A stretch of DNA of 64,000 nt, from assembly GCA_964242735.1 (NCBI GenBank), contig CAXTAK010000001.1, positions 186,001-250,000 on the forward strand, given 5' to 3'. A program made the translations under genes and the position numbers. Within the stretch, counting starts at the first letter, position 1; every line of letters starts with the position of its first letter. The DNA comes from CADCUY01 sp964242735. GTDB taxonomy: Bacteria; Actinomycetota; Actinomycetes; Actinomycetales; Quadrisphaeraceae. This document shows positions 35,573 through 46,393 of the stretch, one piece after another. The notes below the pieces were generated by a model. It worked only from the letters and a program-made list of their open reading frames with translations, did no database searches and was not told the DNA's origin.

Positions 35573-35791
35573 ACCCCGTGCGGGGGCCACCGCTGCGAGC
35601 GGCCCCCGGCGGCGCCGCGCCCGGGCCACCACGGCCGCGGCGACGCGCCCGGCGATCGCAGCCGGGGCGGCGGCGTCGAGCAGGACAGCGAGGACCTCCT
35701 CCTCGCGCCAGGATCGCCACCGCCGCGGGTAGAGGCGCAGCAGGCGCCCGTAGGAGCGCTCCAGCGGGGAGCCCGCCCGCGTGCGGCTCAC
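35571..35791 (-). pseudogene. Frameshifted small gene coupled to PadR
   Basis: A GTG at 35791 overlaps the padR-like stop (GTGA, 35788-35791), the arrangement of a real coupled gene. The first ~35 residues (LERSYGRLLRLYPRRWRSW, REEEVLAVLLDAA) match the start of proteins often encoded after PadR-like regulators in actinobacteria, which continue into membrane helices. Here the frame instead runs antisense through the Rieske gene without stop, while a neighbouring frame stops at 35571. A frameshift or truncation around 35600-35680 is likely. Confidence 0.35.
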
Positions 35792-36120
35792 GGGTGCAGT
35801 CCCGCGGCACGCAGCCGGCGCAGCGCGGTGTCGGCCTGGCGCCGCTGGCGGGCGGCGTCCACGGCGAGCCGCTCGGCGCCGAGCGCGGTGATCCGGTGGT
35901 ACCGACGCAGCCGGGAGTCGACGACCTCCTCGCGGTCCACCTCGACCAGCCCCTGGGCGCACAGCCGGTCCAGCGCCCCGTAGAGGCTGCCCACCCGCAG
36001 CACCACCTCGCCGCCGGAGAGCTCGGCCGCCGCCGACAGCAGCGCGTACCCGTGCTGCGGCCCGGCGGTCAGGGCGCTGAGCAGCAGCAGCGACGGCTCC
36101 TGCAGTCGCCCGATGCCCAT
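35788..36120 (-). CDS. PadR-family transcriptional regulator
   Basis: 110 aa. The winged helix-turn-helix is clear: LQEPSLLLLSALTAGPQHGY, then GGEVVLRVGSLYGALDRLCA and the wing VEVDREEVVDSRLRRYHRITALGAE. PadR proteins repress exporters or stress genes in response to small molecules. The target here may be its own operon. ATG 36120 (MGIGRLQEPS) fits the family start; another ATG eight codons upstream is in frame. No good ribosome-binding site precedes either. It is divergent from uvrC across 286 bp. Confidence 0.78.
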   Translation of the reverse strand: MGIGRLQEPSLLLLSALTAGPQHGYALLSAAAELSGGEVVLRVGSLYGALDRLCAQGLVEVDREEVVDSRLRRYHRITALGAERLAVDAARQRRQADTALRRLRAAGLHP

Positions 36121-36394
36121 GCGGCCAGGGCAGTCAGGTGACATGAGCATGCGCCAGAGCCGTGGCATGACGGGCCGCCGAGCATGCAGAAGTCTCCGGA
36201 GGGGTCCGCGGGAGGGCTTCCGTGGCACATCGGCATGCTGGGCGTGTTCTGGTGAGGGGCCCCGCACGCCTTCGTGCGCGACGTCCGTCTGACGACCACG
36301 AGTCCGTCCACGACTCCTGAGCACCACCCGCGCGCCGCACGTGGTCGTCGTCCGGCCCCCGGCCCGACCCCGACGGTCACGTCGAGCCCCGACC

Positions 36395-36400
36395 TAGACT
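36395..36400 (+). promoter_or_regulatory. Candidate -10 element of uvrC (leaderless)
   Basis: TAGACT ends 6 nt before the uvrC GTG at 36407. The upstream CGTCGAG is one base off the expected spacing for a RecA-NDp site and was not called as one. The rest of the 286-bp gap back to PadR shows nothing further recognised. Confidence 0.5.
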
Positions 36401-36406
36401 CCAGGG

Positions 36407-38503
36407 GTGACCAACCCCGCCGCCTACCGGCCCGCGCCGGGCGAGGTGCCGGACTCCCCGGGGGTGTACCGGTTCCGCGACCCGAGCGGGCGGGTCGTGT
36501 ACGTCGGCAAGGCCAAGAGCCTGCGCTCGCGCCTCGCGAGCTACTTCCAGGACCTCTCCGGCCTGCACCAGCGGACCGCCACGATGGTCACCACCGCGTC
36601 GTCCGTGGAGTGGACGGTCGTCTCCACCGAGGTCGAGGCCCTGCAGCTGGAGTACTCGTGGATCAAGGAGTTCGACCCGCGCTTCAACGTCAAGTACCGC
36701 GACGACAAGTCCTACCCCTACCTCGCCGTCACCATGGGCGAGGAGTTCCCCCGCGTGCAGGTGATGCGCGGGGCCAAGCGCAGGGGCACCCGCTACTTCG
36801 GCCCCTACACCCACGCCTGGGCCATCCGCGAGACGGTCGACCTGCTCCTGCGCGTCTTCCCCGTGCGCACCTGCTCCACCGGGGTCTTCAAGCGCGCCGG
36901 CCAGGTGGGGCGCCCGTGCCTGCTGGGGTACATCGACAAGTGCTCCGCGCCCTGCGTGGGCACCATCAGCCCGGCCGACCACCGCGCGCTGGCCCAGGAC
37001 TTCGGCGACTTCATGGCAGGGTCGACGACGAAGTTCGTCCAGCGCATCGAGGACGACATGCGCGCCGCCGCCGCGGAGATGGACTTCGAGCGCGCCGCGC
37101 GCCGCCGCGACGACGCCGGCGCGCTGCGCAAGGCCCTGGAGAAGTCGGCGGTGGTCCTGCCCGACGCCACCGACGCCGACGTCTTCGGCCTCGCGGAGGA
37201 CGAGCTGGAGGCCGCGGTGCAGGTCTTCCACGTGCGCGGGGGCCGGATCCGCGGCCAGCGCGGGTGGGTCGTGGACAAGGTCGAGGAGGTCACCACCGCC
37301 GACCTCGTCGAGGACCTCCTGCAGCAGGTCTACGGCGACGTCGCGCAGGGAGCCGAGGACACCGCCGACGCTGCCGGGAGCGCTGAACCCGACGAGGGCG
37401 CCCCCGCCACCGCTGGCACCACCAGCTCCGTGCCCCGGGAGGTGCTCGTGCCCACCGAGCCCTCCGACCTGGCGCAGGTCACCGAGTGGCTCAGCGGCCT
37501 GCGGGGCTCGCGCGTCGACGTCCGGGTGCCGCAGCGCGGCGACAAGCGGTCACTGCTGGAGACCGTGGAGCGCAATGCCGAGGGGGCGCTGAAGCTCCAC
37601 AAGACCCGCCGCGGCGGTGACCTCACCACCCGCAGCAAGGCGCTGCAGGAGATCCAGGAGGCCCTCGACCTCCCCTCGGCGCCCCTGCGCATCGAGTGCT
37701 ACGACATCTCCAACCTCCAGGGCACCGAGGTCGTGGCCTCCATGGTCGTCTTCGAGGACGGCCTGCCGCGCACCTCGGAGTACCGCCGCTTCGCCGTCCG
37801 CGGCGACAGCGCCCAGCAGGCCGCCGCCGCGGGACGCGAGGTCGGTGCCACCGACGACGTCGCCTCGATCCACGAGGTGATCACGCGCCGCTTCAAGCGC
37901 GGCTGTCGCGACACCGCGTCGCCCGGTGCGCCGGACCCCGCCGCGCGAGAGGTGACCGCCGGGACCACTGCGGGCGCCCTGCCCGGCATCGACCCCGACA
38001 CCGGGCGCCCGCGCCGCTTCGCCTACCCCCCCGACCTCGTCGTCGTCGACGGCGGCGCCCCGCAGGTGGCCGCCGCCGCGCGCGCGATGGCCGAGCTGGG
38101 GGTCACCGACGTCGCCCTGTGCGGGCTCGCCAAGCGCCTGGAGGAGGTGTGGCTGCCGGGGGAGGACTTCCCACTGGTCCTGCCGCGCACCTCCGAGGGG
38201 CTGTACCTGCTGCAGCGGGCGCGCGACGAGGCCCACCGCTTCGCCATCACGTACCACCGCCAGAAGCGGTCCAAGACCATGACCGTCAGCGCCCTGGACG
38301 GCGTTCCCGGTCTGGGCCCCGCGCGCCGAGCGGCGCTGCTGAAGGCCTTCGGGTCCGCCAGGAAGCTCCGCGAGGCCACGGCCGAGGAGATCGCGCTCGT
38401 CCCCGGTGTCGGCGCGGCCACGGCGGCCGCGGTGCTCGCCGCGCTCGCCGCCGACGCCCCCGCGCCCGCCGTCGACGTCGCGACCGGTGAGCTCGTCGAC
38501 TGA
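36407..38503 (+). CDS. uvrC: UvrABC excinuclease subunit C
   Basis: 698 aa dual-incision nuclease. The GIY-YIG domain (GVYRFRDPSGRVVYVGKAKS) is at about 17-36, the UVR motif in ADDM-like DMRAAAAEMDFERAARRRDD at about 222, the RNase H-like second nuclease starts at RIECYDISNLQGTEVVASMV, and two helix-hairpin-helix motifs end the protein (LDGVPGLGPARRAALLKAFG). An Ala/Glu/Asp-rich insert near residues 315-345 and another after KRGCRDT make it longer than average (about 620-650). GTG 36407 is probably leaderless. First gene of the uvrC-rapZ-yvcK-whiA cluster. Confidence 0.96.
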   Translation: MTNPAAYRPAPGEVPDSPGVYRFRDPSGRVVYVGKAKSLRSRLASYFQDLSGLHQRTATMVTTASSVEWTVVSTEVEALQLEYSWIKEFDPRFNVKYRDDKSYPYLAVTMGEEFPRVQVMRGAKRRGTRYFGPYTHAWAIRETVDLLLRVFPVRTCSTGVFKRAGQVGRPCLLGYIDKCSAPCVGTISPADHRALAQDFGDFMAGSTTKFVQRIEDDMRAAAAEMDFERAARRRDDAGALRKALEKSAVVLPDATDADVFGLAEDELEAAVQVFHVRGGRIRGQRGWVVDKVEEVTTADLVEDLLQQVYGDVAQGAEDTADAAGSAEPDEGAPATAGTTSSVPREVLVPTEPSDLAQVTEWLSGLRGSRVDVRVPQRGDKRSLLETVERNAEGALKLHKTRRGGDLTTRSKALQEIQEALDLPSAPLRIECYDISNLQGTEVVASMVVFEDGLPRTSEYRRFAVRGDSAQQAAAAGREVGATDDVASIHEVITRRFKRGCRDTASPGAPDPAAREVTAGTTAGALPGIDPDTGRPRRFAYPPDLVVVDGGAPQVAAAARAMAELGVTDVALCGLAKRLEEVWLPGEDFPLVLPRTSEGLYLLQRARDEAHRFAITYHRQKRSKTMTVSALDGVPGLGPARRAALLKAFGSARKLREATAEEIALVPGVGAATAAAVLAALAADAPAPAVDVATGELVD

Positions 38504-38575
38504 CGGACGGCAGGTGGGCCCGGCACGGCGGGCCGGCAGCGGTGCGGGAGCGGTGCGCCCTGCCACCATGGCGGC

Positions 38576-39541
38576 GTGGACGAGCGCACCCCGGCACCGC
38601 CTGACCCCGCCGACCCGGCCGGCGCCGGTGAGCCCGACGACGTCGCCGCCAGCCCTGCGGAGCTGCTCGTGGTCACCGGGCTCTCCGGCGCCGGCCGCTC
38701 CACCGCCGCCCACGCCCTGGAGGACCTCGGCTGGTACGTCGTGGACAACCTCCCCCCGCAGATGCTCGGCGCCCTGTCGGGGCTGGCGGCGCGCGCGGGC
38801 GCCGCGGTGCCCCGGGTGGCGGTGGTCCTCGACGTCCGCACCCGCGGCTTCGGCGCCGACGGCGACCTCGCCGACGTCCTGCTCGCCCCCGCCGACCCCG
38901 GCGTGGTGCGCCGCGTGCTGTTCCTCGAGGCCAGCGACGACGTCCTGGTGCGCCGCTTCGAGTCGGTGCGACGCCCCCACCCCCTGCAGGGCGAGGGCCG
39001 GGTCCTCGACGGGATCCAGGCCGAGCGCGAGCTGCTGCGCGACCTGCGGGCGGCCTCGGACCTGGTCATCGACACCTCCGACCGGAACATCCACCAGCTC
39101 GGCGCGGCCATCGGTGACCTCTTCGCCGAGGCCGAGCGCGCCCGGCTGCGGCTGACGCTGGTCTCCTTCGGCTTCAAGTACGGGCTGCCCACCGACGCCG
39201 ACCACGTCGTCGACGTCCGCTTCCTGCCCAACCCGTACTGGGTGCCCGCCCTGCGCGGGCACACCGGTCGCGAGAGCGCGGTCAGCACGTACGTGCTGGG
39301 CCAGGAGGGCGCGGAGGAGTTCCTCGAGCGCTACGCCGCCGCCCTGCAGCCGGTCCTGGAGGGGTACCGGCGCGAGAACCGCAGCTACGCCACGATCGCG
39401 ATCGGCTGCACCGGCGGCAAGCACCGGTCCGTGGCGATGAGCGAGCGCCTCGCCGAGCTGCTGCGCTCGCGCTCGGGCGAGTCCGCCTCGCCAGCGGCAC
39501 CTGCCGTGCGCGTCGCCCACCGCGACCTGGGGCGCGAGTGA
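38576..39541 (+). CDS. rapZ: RapZ/YvcJ-family nucleotide-binding protein
   Basis: 321 aa. The P-loop VVTGLSGAGRSTAAHALEDL follows a 30-residue disordered start; WYVVDNLPPQML, LDVRTRGFG and the C-terminal RapZ half (FGFKYGLPTDADHVVDVRFL, then IGCTGGKHRSVAMSERLA) are all present. In E. coli RapZ guides RNase E to the GlmZ sRNA; in actinobacteria the role is less clear, but the position between uvrC and yvcK is conserved. GTG 38576 chosen. Stop overlaps yvcK (GTGA). Confidence 0.92.
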   Translation: MDERTPAPPDPADPAGAGEPDDVAASPAELLVVTGLSGAGRSTAAHALEDLGWYVVDNLPPQMLGALSGLAARAGAAVPRVAVVLDVRTRGFGADGDLADVLLAPADPGVVRRVLFLEASDDVLVRRFESVRRPHPLQGEGRVLDGIQAERELLRDLRAASDLVIDTSDRNIHQLGAAIGDLFAEAERARLRLTLVSFGFKYGLPTDADHVVDVRFLPNPYWVPALRGHTGRESAVSTYVLGQEGAEEFLERYAAALQPVLEGYRRENRSYATIAIGCTGGKHRSVAMSERLAELLRSRSGESASPAAPAVRVAHRDLGRE

Positions 39542-40578
39542 CCACCGACGTCGACCCGGCAGTGCGCCCCGCAGTGCGCCCCGCAGCGGGCCCCGCGGTG
39601 GGTCCGGACCTGGGCCCGGGCACAGGGCCGCGGGTGGTCGCCTGCGGCGGGGGACACGGGCTGGCGGCGACGCTGACGGCGCTGCGCCACCTCACCGAGC
39701 GCCTCACGGCGGTGGTCACCGTCGCCGACGACGGCGGGTCCAGCGGGCGCCTGCGCGCCGAGCTGGGCGTGCTGCCCCCCGGCGACCTGCGGATGGCGCT
39801 GGCCGCGCTGTGCGACGACACCGCGTGGGGCCGCACCTGGGCGGGTGTGCTGCAGCACCGCTTCTCCAGCGCCGGTCCCCTCCACGACCACGCCGTGGGC
39901 AACCTGCTCATCGCGGCGCTGTGGCAGCAGCTCGACGACGCCGTCGCCGGCCTCGACCACGTGGGGCGGTTGCTGGGGGCCAGGGGGCGGGTCCTGCCGA
40001 TGTCGTCGGTGCCCCTCGACATCGAGGCGGACGTGCAGGGCGCCGGGGGTTCGCCGACCGTGGTGCGCGGCCAGGCCGCGGTGGCGACGACGTCGCGCCG
40101 CGTCCTCGGCGTGCGCCTGGACCCGCCCGCCCCTCCGGCCCGGCCCGAGGCCGTGGCGGCCGTCGAGGCCGCCGACTGGGTGGTGCTGGGGCCCGGGTCG
40201 TGGTTCACCAGCGTCATCCCCCACCTGCTCGTCCCCGACCTGCGCACCGCGATCACCGCGACGCCGGCCCGCCGGGTGCTCGTGCTGAACCTGTCCGCGC
40301 CACGCGGGGAGTCCCGGGGGCTGACCCCGGCGCAGCACGTGCGGGTCCTGGCCGCCCACGCCCCCGACCTGCGCCTGGACGCAGTGCTCGCCGACCCCCG
40401 CACCCTGCGCACCGCCGGTGCCACCGCCGACCTGGAGGACGCCGCGGCGGGTGCCGGTGGGCACCTGCTGCTGCGCACGCTCGCCGCCGGCCCCGACCCC
40501 GTCCACGACGCGCTGCGCCTGGCGACGGCGTTCCACGACGTCTTCGACCTGCCGCGGCCCCCTCCGCGAGGGGCCTGA
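39538..40578 (+). CDS. yvcK: YvcK/CuvA-family gluconeogenesis factor
   Basis: 346 aa, UPF0052/CofD-like fold. Key motifs: VVACGGGHGLAATLTALR, VTVADDGGSSGRLR and FSSAGPLHDHAVGNLLIAAL, which bind UDP-GlcNAc-type nucleotides in homologues. Homologues are needed for growth on gluconeogenic carbon and for cell-wall synthesis (CuvA in mycobacteria). The first ~25 residues are low complexity (AVRPAVRPAAGPAVGP), encoded by a tandem 12-mer repeat. The GTG overlaps the rapZ stop. Confidence 0.92.
   Translation: MTTDVDPAVRPAVRPAAGPAVGPDLGPGTGPRVVACGGGHGLAATLTALRHLTERLTAVVTVADDGGSSGRLRAELGVLPPGDLRMALAALCDDTAWGRTWAGVLQHRFSSAGPLHDHAVGNLLIAALWQQLDDAVAGLDHVGRLLGARGRVLPMSSVPLDIEADVQGAGGSPTVVRGQAAVATTSRRVLGVRLDPPAPPARPEAVAAVEAADWVVLGPGSWFTSVIPHLLVPDLRTAITATPARRVLVLNLSAPRGESRGLTPAQHVRVLAAHAPDLRLDAVLADPRTLRTAGATADLEDAAAGAGGHLLLRTLAAGPDPVHDALRLATAFHDVFDLPRPPPRGA
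39559..39582 (+). repeat. Tandem 12-bp repeat inside yvcK
   Basis: GCAGTGCGCCCC occurs twice in succession (39559-39570, 39571-39582), followed by two degenerate copies to about 39606. The unit is a multiple of three, so length changes would keep the frame and alter only the N-terminal tail. Confidence 0.7.
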
Positions 40579-40666
40579 GGGGCTCGCGGGGACACGGCCG
40601 CGCGAGCTGCTCCAGGTCCACCCAGAGCCCGCCCCAGGGCCGTGGCGCGGTGGCAGGATGCCCCCC

Positions 40667-41647
40667 ATGGCGCTGACGGCACAGGTGAAGGACGAGCTCA
40701 GCCGCCTCCAGGTGCTCAAGTCCGGTGAGCGCCGCGCCGAGGTCTCCGCCCTGCTCCGCTTCGCCGGTGGCCTCCACATCGTCTCCGGCCGGGTGGTCGT
40801 CGAGGCCGAGCTGGACACGGGGAACACCGCGCGCCGCCTGCGCCGCGAGCTCGCCGAGGTGTACGGGGCCTCCTCCGAGGTCCTCGTCGTCGCCGGCGGG
40901 GGCCTGCGGCGCGGCTCGCGCTACGTCGTCCGCGTGGTCCGCGACGGGGAGGCCCTCGCCCGCCAGACCGGCCTGCTGGACCTGCGGGGCCGGCCGGTGC
41001 GGGGCCTGCCCGCGCAGGTCGTCTCCGGCACCGTCGGGGACGCCGTGGCGGCGTGGCGCGGGGCGTTCCTCGCGCACGGGTCGCTGACCGAGCCGGGTCG
41101 CTCGGCGGCCCTGGAGGTCACCTGCCCCGGGCCGGAGGCGGCGCTGGCGCTGGTGGGCGCCGCGCGACGACTGGAGATCACCGCGAAGGCCCGCGACGTG
41201 CGCGGCATCGACCGGGTCGTGATCCGCGACGGCGACGCCATCCGCGACATGCTCACCCACCTCGGGGCGCACGACGCGGTGATGGTCTGGGAGGAGCGCC
41301 GGATGCGCCGCGAGGTGCGGGCGTCGGCGAACCGCCTGGCGAACTTCGACGACGCGAACCTGCGCCGCTCCGCGCGAGCGGCGGTCGCGGCCAGCTCCCG
41401 CGTCGAGCGAGCGCTGGAGATCCTCGGGGACACCGTGCCCGACCACCTCGCGACCGCGGGGGCCCTGCGCCTGGAGCACAAGCAGGCCTCGCTGGAGGAG
41501 CTGGGCACCCTGGCGGTGCCGCCGATGAGCAAGGACGCCGTCGCCGGGCGCATCCGGCGCCTGCTCGCGATGGCCGACCGGTACGCCGAGGAGACCGGGG
41601 TGCCGGGCACGGACGCCAACCTCACCCCTGACATGCTCGACGCCTGA
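40667..41647 (+). CDS. whiA: Sporulation/cell-division regulator WhiA
   Basis: 326 aa. The N-terminus MALTAQVKDELSRL is the family start, followed by the degenerate LAGLIDADG homing-endonuclease-like domain (LLRFAGGLHIVSGRVVVEAE, GDAVAAWRGAFLAHGSL) and the C-terminal helix-turn-helix (TVPDHLATAGALRLEHKQAS, LEELGTLAVPPMSKDAVAGR). WhiA acts with WhiB on division genes; in this non-Streptomyces setting the link to sporulation is unproven. ATG 40667 has AGGA 8 nt upstream; an ATG three codons earlier is in frame. Confidence 0.94.
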   Translation: MALTAQVKDELSRLQVLKSGERRAEVSALLRFAGGLHIVSGRVVVEAELDTGNTARRLRRELAEVYGASSEVLVVAGGGLRRGSRYVVRVVRDGEALARQTGLLDLRGRPVRGLPAQVVSGTVGDAVAAWRGAFLAHGSLTEPGRSAALEVTCPGPEAALALVGAARRLEITAKARDVRGIDRVVIRDGDAIRDMLTHLGAHDAVMVWEERRMRREVRASANRLANFDDANLRRSARAAVAASSRVERALEILGDTVPDHLATAGALRLEHKQASLEELGTLAVPPMSKDAVAGRIRRLLAMADRYAEETGVPGTDANLTPDMLDA

Positions 41648-41655
41648 GCGATCAC

Positions 41656-41661
41656 TAGGGT
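41656..41661 (+). promoter_or_regulatory. Candidate -10 element of gap
   Basis: TAGGGT (41656-41661) lies 8 nt before the gap ATG in the 22-bp gap after whiA, so the gap-pgk-tpi transcript could be leaderless or nearly so. No Shine-Dalgarno is visible. Confidence 0.45.
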
Positions 41662-41669
41662 CGGGTGCC

Positions 41670-42667
<998 letters not shown>

Positions 42668-42668
<1 letters not shown>

Positions 42669-43930
42669 TGCGGACCCTCGAGCAGCTCCTCGAGGAGCGC
42701 GGCGGAGACCTCTCCGGCACGTCGGTGCTCGTGCGCAGCGACCTGAACGTGCCCCTGGCGGGTCCGGACGACGCGCGCACGATCACCGACGACGGTCGCA
42801 TCCGGGCCTCCGTGCCCACGTGGGCGGCTCTGCTGGACGCCGGGGCCCGGGTCGTGGTGTGCGCCCACCTGGGTCGTCCGAAGGGGGCGCCGGAGGAGAG
42901 GTACTCGCTGCGCCCGGTGCACGAGCGGATCGCCGAGCTGTTCCCGGACCGCACCCACTACTTCGCCCTCGACACGGTGGGGGAGTCAGCGCGGGCGGCG
43001 GCGACGCACTCCCTCAGCGACGGCGAGATGCTCCTGCTGGAGAACCTGCGCTTCGAGCCGGGGGAGACCTCGAAGGACCCCGCGGTGCGCGGCGCGTTCG
43101 CCGACCAGCTCGCCGCGCTGGTCGGCGGTCGCGAGGGCGGCGGGCTGTTCGTCTCCGACGGGTTCGGGGTGGTGCACCGCGAGCAGGCCAGCGTCACCGA
43201 CGTCGCCGCGCGCCTGGACCACGCCGCGGGCCTGCTCGTCGCCGCGGAGCTGGCGGTGCTGCGACGCCTGACCGCCGACCCCCAGCGCCCGTACGCGGTG
43301 GTCCTCGGCGGCGCGAAGACCTCCGACAAGCTCGGGGTCATCGACAACCTCATGGGTTCCCTGCTGACCACCGGCGACGCGCTGCTCGTCGGGGGAGGCA
43401 TGGCGTTCACCTTCCTCGCGGCGCAGGGCCACGAGGTCGGCCGCTCGCTGCTCGAGGCCGACCAGCTGGACGCGGTCCGCGGGTACCTCGACCTCGCGCA
43501 GCGCCGCGGCGTGCGGGTGCTGCTGCCCACCGACGTCGTGGCCGCCGCCGCCTTCTCCGCCGACGCCGAGCACGCGGTGGTGCCCGCTGACGCCATCCCC
43601 GCCGACCGGATGGGGCTGGACGTCGGTCCGGCGACCAGCGAGGCGTTCGCGGCGGCGCTGCGGGGGGCGCGCACCGTGTTCTGGAACGGTCCGATGGGCG
43701 CGTTCGAGATGGCCCCCTACGCCGAGGGCACGCGGGCGCTGGCGCAGGCGCTGGTCGGGGTGGGGCGTGCGGGGGGCCTGACGGTCGTCGGCGGGGGGGA
43801 CTCGGCGGCCGCGGTGCGCCAGCTCGGCCACGACGACACGGCTTTCGGGCACATCTCGACCGGCGGCGGCGCCTCCCTGGAGTTCCTCGAGGGCAGGGAG
43901 CTGCCCGGGCTCACCGCGCTCGACGACTGA
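42668..43930 (+). CDS. pgk: Phosphoglycerate kinase
   Basis: 420 aa. The substrate-binding N-domain has VLVRSDLNVPL, VVVCAHLGRPKGAPEERYSL, LENLRFEPGE and the actinobacterial form of the SDGFGVVHREQAS segment. The nucleotide domain has VLGGAKTSDKLGVIDNL, MGLDVGPAT and VVGGGDSAAAVRQLG. Start ATG 42668 overlaps the gap stop (TGATG), as usual for this pair. It makes ATP from 1,3-bisphosphoglycerate. Confidence 0.96.
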
Positions 43931-43992
43931 CCCGCCACTCCGCACGTCGACCACCCCGCTCGACACCACCGGCACCACCGAGGAGATCCGCC

Positions 43993-44787
<795 letters not shown>

Positions 44788-44845
44788 GCTGCGGTGGGCG
44801 CTCACCGGTCCGATCCGCGTCTGCCAGAGCGGTCCCGACAGCCGG

Positions 44846-44851
44846 TAGTGT
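44846..44851 (+). promoter_or_regulatory. Candidate -10 element of secG
   Basis: TAGTGT ends 7 nt before the secG GTG at 44859; no ribosome-binding site is visible, so the transcript may be leaderless. Confidence 0.45.
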
Positions 44852-44858
44852 TCGAGCG

Positions 44859-45110
44859 GTGACGGCACTGCGCATCTCCCTGCAGGTCCTCCTGGCCATC
44901 ACCGGACTGTTCCTGACGCTGCTGATCCTGCTGCACAAGGGCAAGGGGGGCGGCATGTCCGACATGTTCGGCGGTGGGATGTCCTCGAGCATGGGCAGCT
45001 CGGGGGTCGCCGAGCGCAACCTCAACGTGGTCACCGTCGTCGTGGCCGGTCTGTGGACCGTGGTGGTCGTGCTGCTCGGGGTCATCGAGCGCTTCGACGC
45101 CGGCGGCTGA
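44859..45110 (+). CDS. secG: Preprotein translocase subunit SecG
   Basis: 83 aa. Two membrane helices (LQVLLAITGLFLTLLILLHK and VVTVVVAGLWTVVVVLLGV) flank the conserved glycine-rich loop KGKGGGMSDMFGGGM with SSSMGSSGVAERNL. SecG assists SecYE in protein export. It sits after tpi, as in mycobacteria. GTG chosen as the only start before helix 1 at the right distance from the -10. Confidence 0.93.
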   Translation: MTALRISLQVLLAITGLFLTLLILLHKGKGGGMSDMFGGGMSSSMGSSGVAERNLNVVTVVVAGLWTVVVVLLGVIERFDAGG

Positions 45111-45202
45111 CCCTCCTCGACGTCACCCGGACCCGGACCCGCGCCCGGTCCGCAGCAGGACCCAGCGACCAGGTACCACCGACCAGAACAGCAGGTGATG
45201 AC

Positions 45203-45562
45203 GTGGCAGGTGGCAACGCGATCCGCGGTAGCCGAGTGGGCGCGGGCCCGATGGGGGAGTCCGAGCGGGGCGACACCGCGCCGCGCCGGCGCGTGACGTA
45301 CTGGTGCTCCAACGACCACGAGACGTCCCCGAGCTTCGCGGAGGAGGACGGCTCGGAGGTCCCCGAGATCTGGGACTGCCCCCGGTGCGGGTACCCCGCG
45401 GGACAGGACCGTTCCAACCCCCCCTCGCCGCCGCGCAACGAGCCGTACAAGACCCACCTGGCGTACGTGAAGGAACGGCGGACCGACGAGGACGGCGCCG
45501 CCATCCTCGAGACGGCGCTGGAGAAGCACCGCGCGAAGCTGCCGGCGCGCCCCGGTCGCTGA
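45203..45562 (+). CDS. rbpA: RNA polymerase-binding protein RbpA
   Basis: 119 aa. The conserved N-terminus AGGNAIRGSRVGAGPMGESE, the zinc-binding core (TYWCSNDHETSP with WDCPRCGYPAG) and the C-terminal sigma-interacting segment (THLAYVKERRTDEDGAAILE) are complete. RbpA stabilises open complexes with the main sigma factors and is only found in actinobacteria. AGGTGA lies 5 nt before the GTG. It is on the plus strand 92 bp after secG. Confidence 0.95.
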   Translation: MAGGNAIRGSRVGAGPMGESERGDTAPRRRVTYWCSNDHETSPSFAEEDGSEVPEIWDCPRCGYPAGQDRSNPPSPPRNEPYKTHLAYVKERRTDEDGAAILETALEKHRAKLPARPGR

Positions 45563-45563
45563 G

Positions 45564-45590
45564 GCCGGGGGCGACCCCGTCGCTCCCGGC
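45564..45590. terminator. Possible terminator between rbpA and pgl
   Basis: GCCGGG (45564-45569) pairs with CCCGGC (45585-45590), and the enclosed GGCGACCCCGTCGCT can extend the stem partly. It lies between convergent stop codons. Confidence 0.4.
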
Positions 45591-45610
45591 GCGAGGGGAC
45601 CTGTGGTGGG

Positions 45611-46393
45611 TCAGGACGCGGGGAGCTCGCTGGCGGCGTCGGCGTCGAGCAACCACAAGGTCCGGGCGGTGCCCGTCACCCGGCTCGCAGGCAGGTCACC
45701 GTGCAACCGCCCGTCCTCCGACAGGCTCTGCGCCACCGCCCCGGCCTTGCCGGTGCCGCTGACCACGCACCACACCTGCTCGGCGCCGGTGATCGTCTCG
45801 AGGGTCAGACTGATCCGGGTCGGCGGCGGCTTCGGGGAGTCCGTCACCGCGACCACGCTCGCCCCGCTCACGTGCAGGGCCCGGTGCCCGGGGAACAGGG
45901 AGGCCACGTGCCCGTCGGGCCCGATGCCCAGCAGCAGCACGTCGAGGACGGGCGCCGCCCCCGCCACCCCCTCGCGGCGGGCCGCGGCGGCCAGCTCGCC
46001 GGCGTACCGCTGCGCGCCGGCGGTGACGTCGTCGCCGTCGGGGCCGTCGCTGCGCGGCATCGGGTGGACCCGGGTGGGGTCGAGGGGCACGGCGTCCAAC
46101 AGCGCCCGCGCGGCCTGAGCGTCGTTGCGGTCGGGGTCACCCGCCGGGACGAAGCGCTCGTCGCCCCACCACACGTCCACGCGCGACCAGTCCACCGGCC
46201 CACCCGTCGCCGGCGCCGCGCGCAGCAGGCCCCGCAGCAGGTCGATGCCCACGGTGCCCCCGGTGAGCACCACCGCGGCGGTCCCGCGCGCGGCCTGCGC
46301 CTCGGCCAGCGCTGTCGCCAGGCGGGTGCCCGTGGCGGTCACCAGGGCTTCGGCGTCGGCGAGGACGACGACCTCCGGCGGGGTGGGGCCCAT
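45611..46393 (-). CDS. pgl: 6-phosphogluconolactonase
   Basis: 260 aa of the DevB/Pgl (NagB-like) family. Core motifs: AVVLTGGTVGIDLLRGL, WSRVDVWWGDERFVPAGDPDRN and LDVLLLGIGPDGHVASLFPGH. It hydrolyses 6-phosphogluconolactone made by Zwf. The ATG overlaps the opcA stop by one base (TGATG). It ends the minus-strand operon tkt-tal-pgi-zwf-opcA-pgl. Confidence 0.93.
   Translation of the reverse strand: MGPTPPEVVVLADAEALVTATGTRLATALAEAQAARGTAAVVLTGGTVGIDLLRGLLRAAPATGGPVDWSRVDVWWGDERFVPAGDPDRNDAQAARALLDAVPLDPTRVHPMPRSDGPDGDDVTAGAQRYAGELAAAARREGVAGAAPVLDVLLLGIGPDGHVASLFPGHRALHVSGASVVAVTDSPKPPPTRISLTLETITGAEQVWCVVSGTGKAGAVAQSLSEDGRLHGDLPASRVTGTARTLWLLDADAASELPAS

Noticed and set aside
36378..36400. 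RecA-NDp promoter for uvrC
   Set aside because: CGTCGAG is one base out of register with the TAGACT -10 and matches the nonamer poorly; only a plain leaderless -10 is called.
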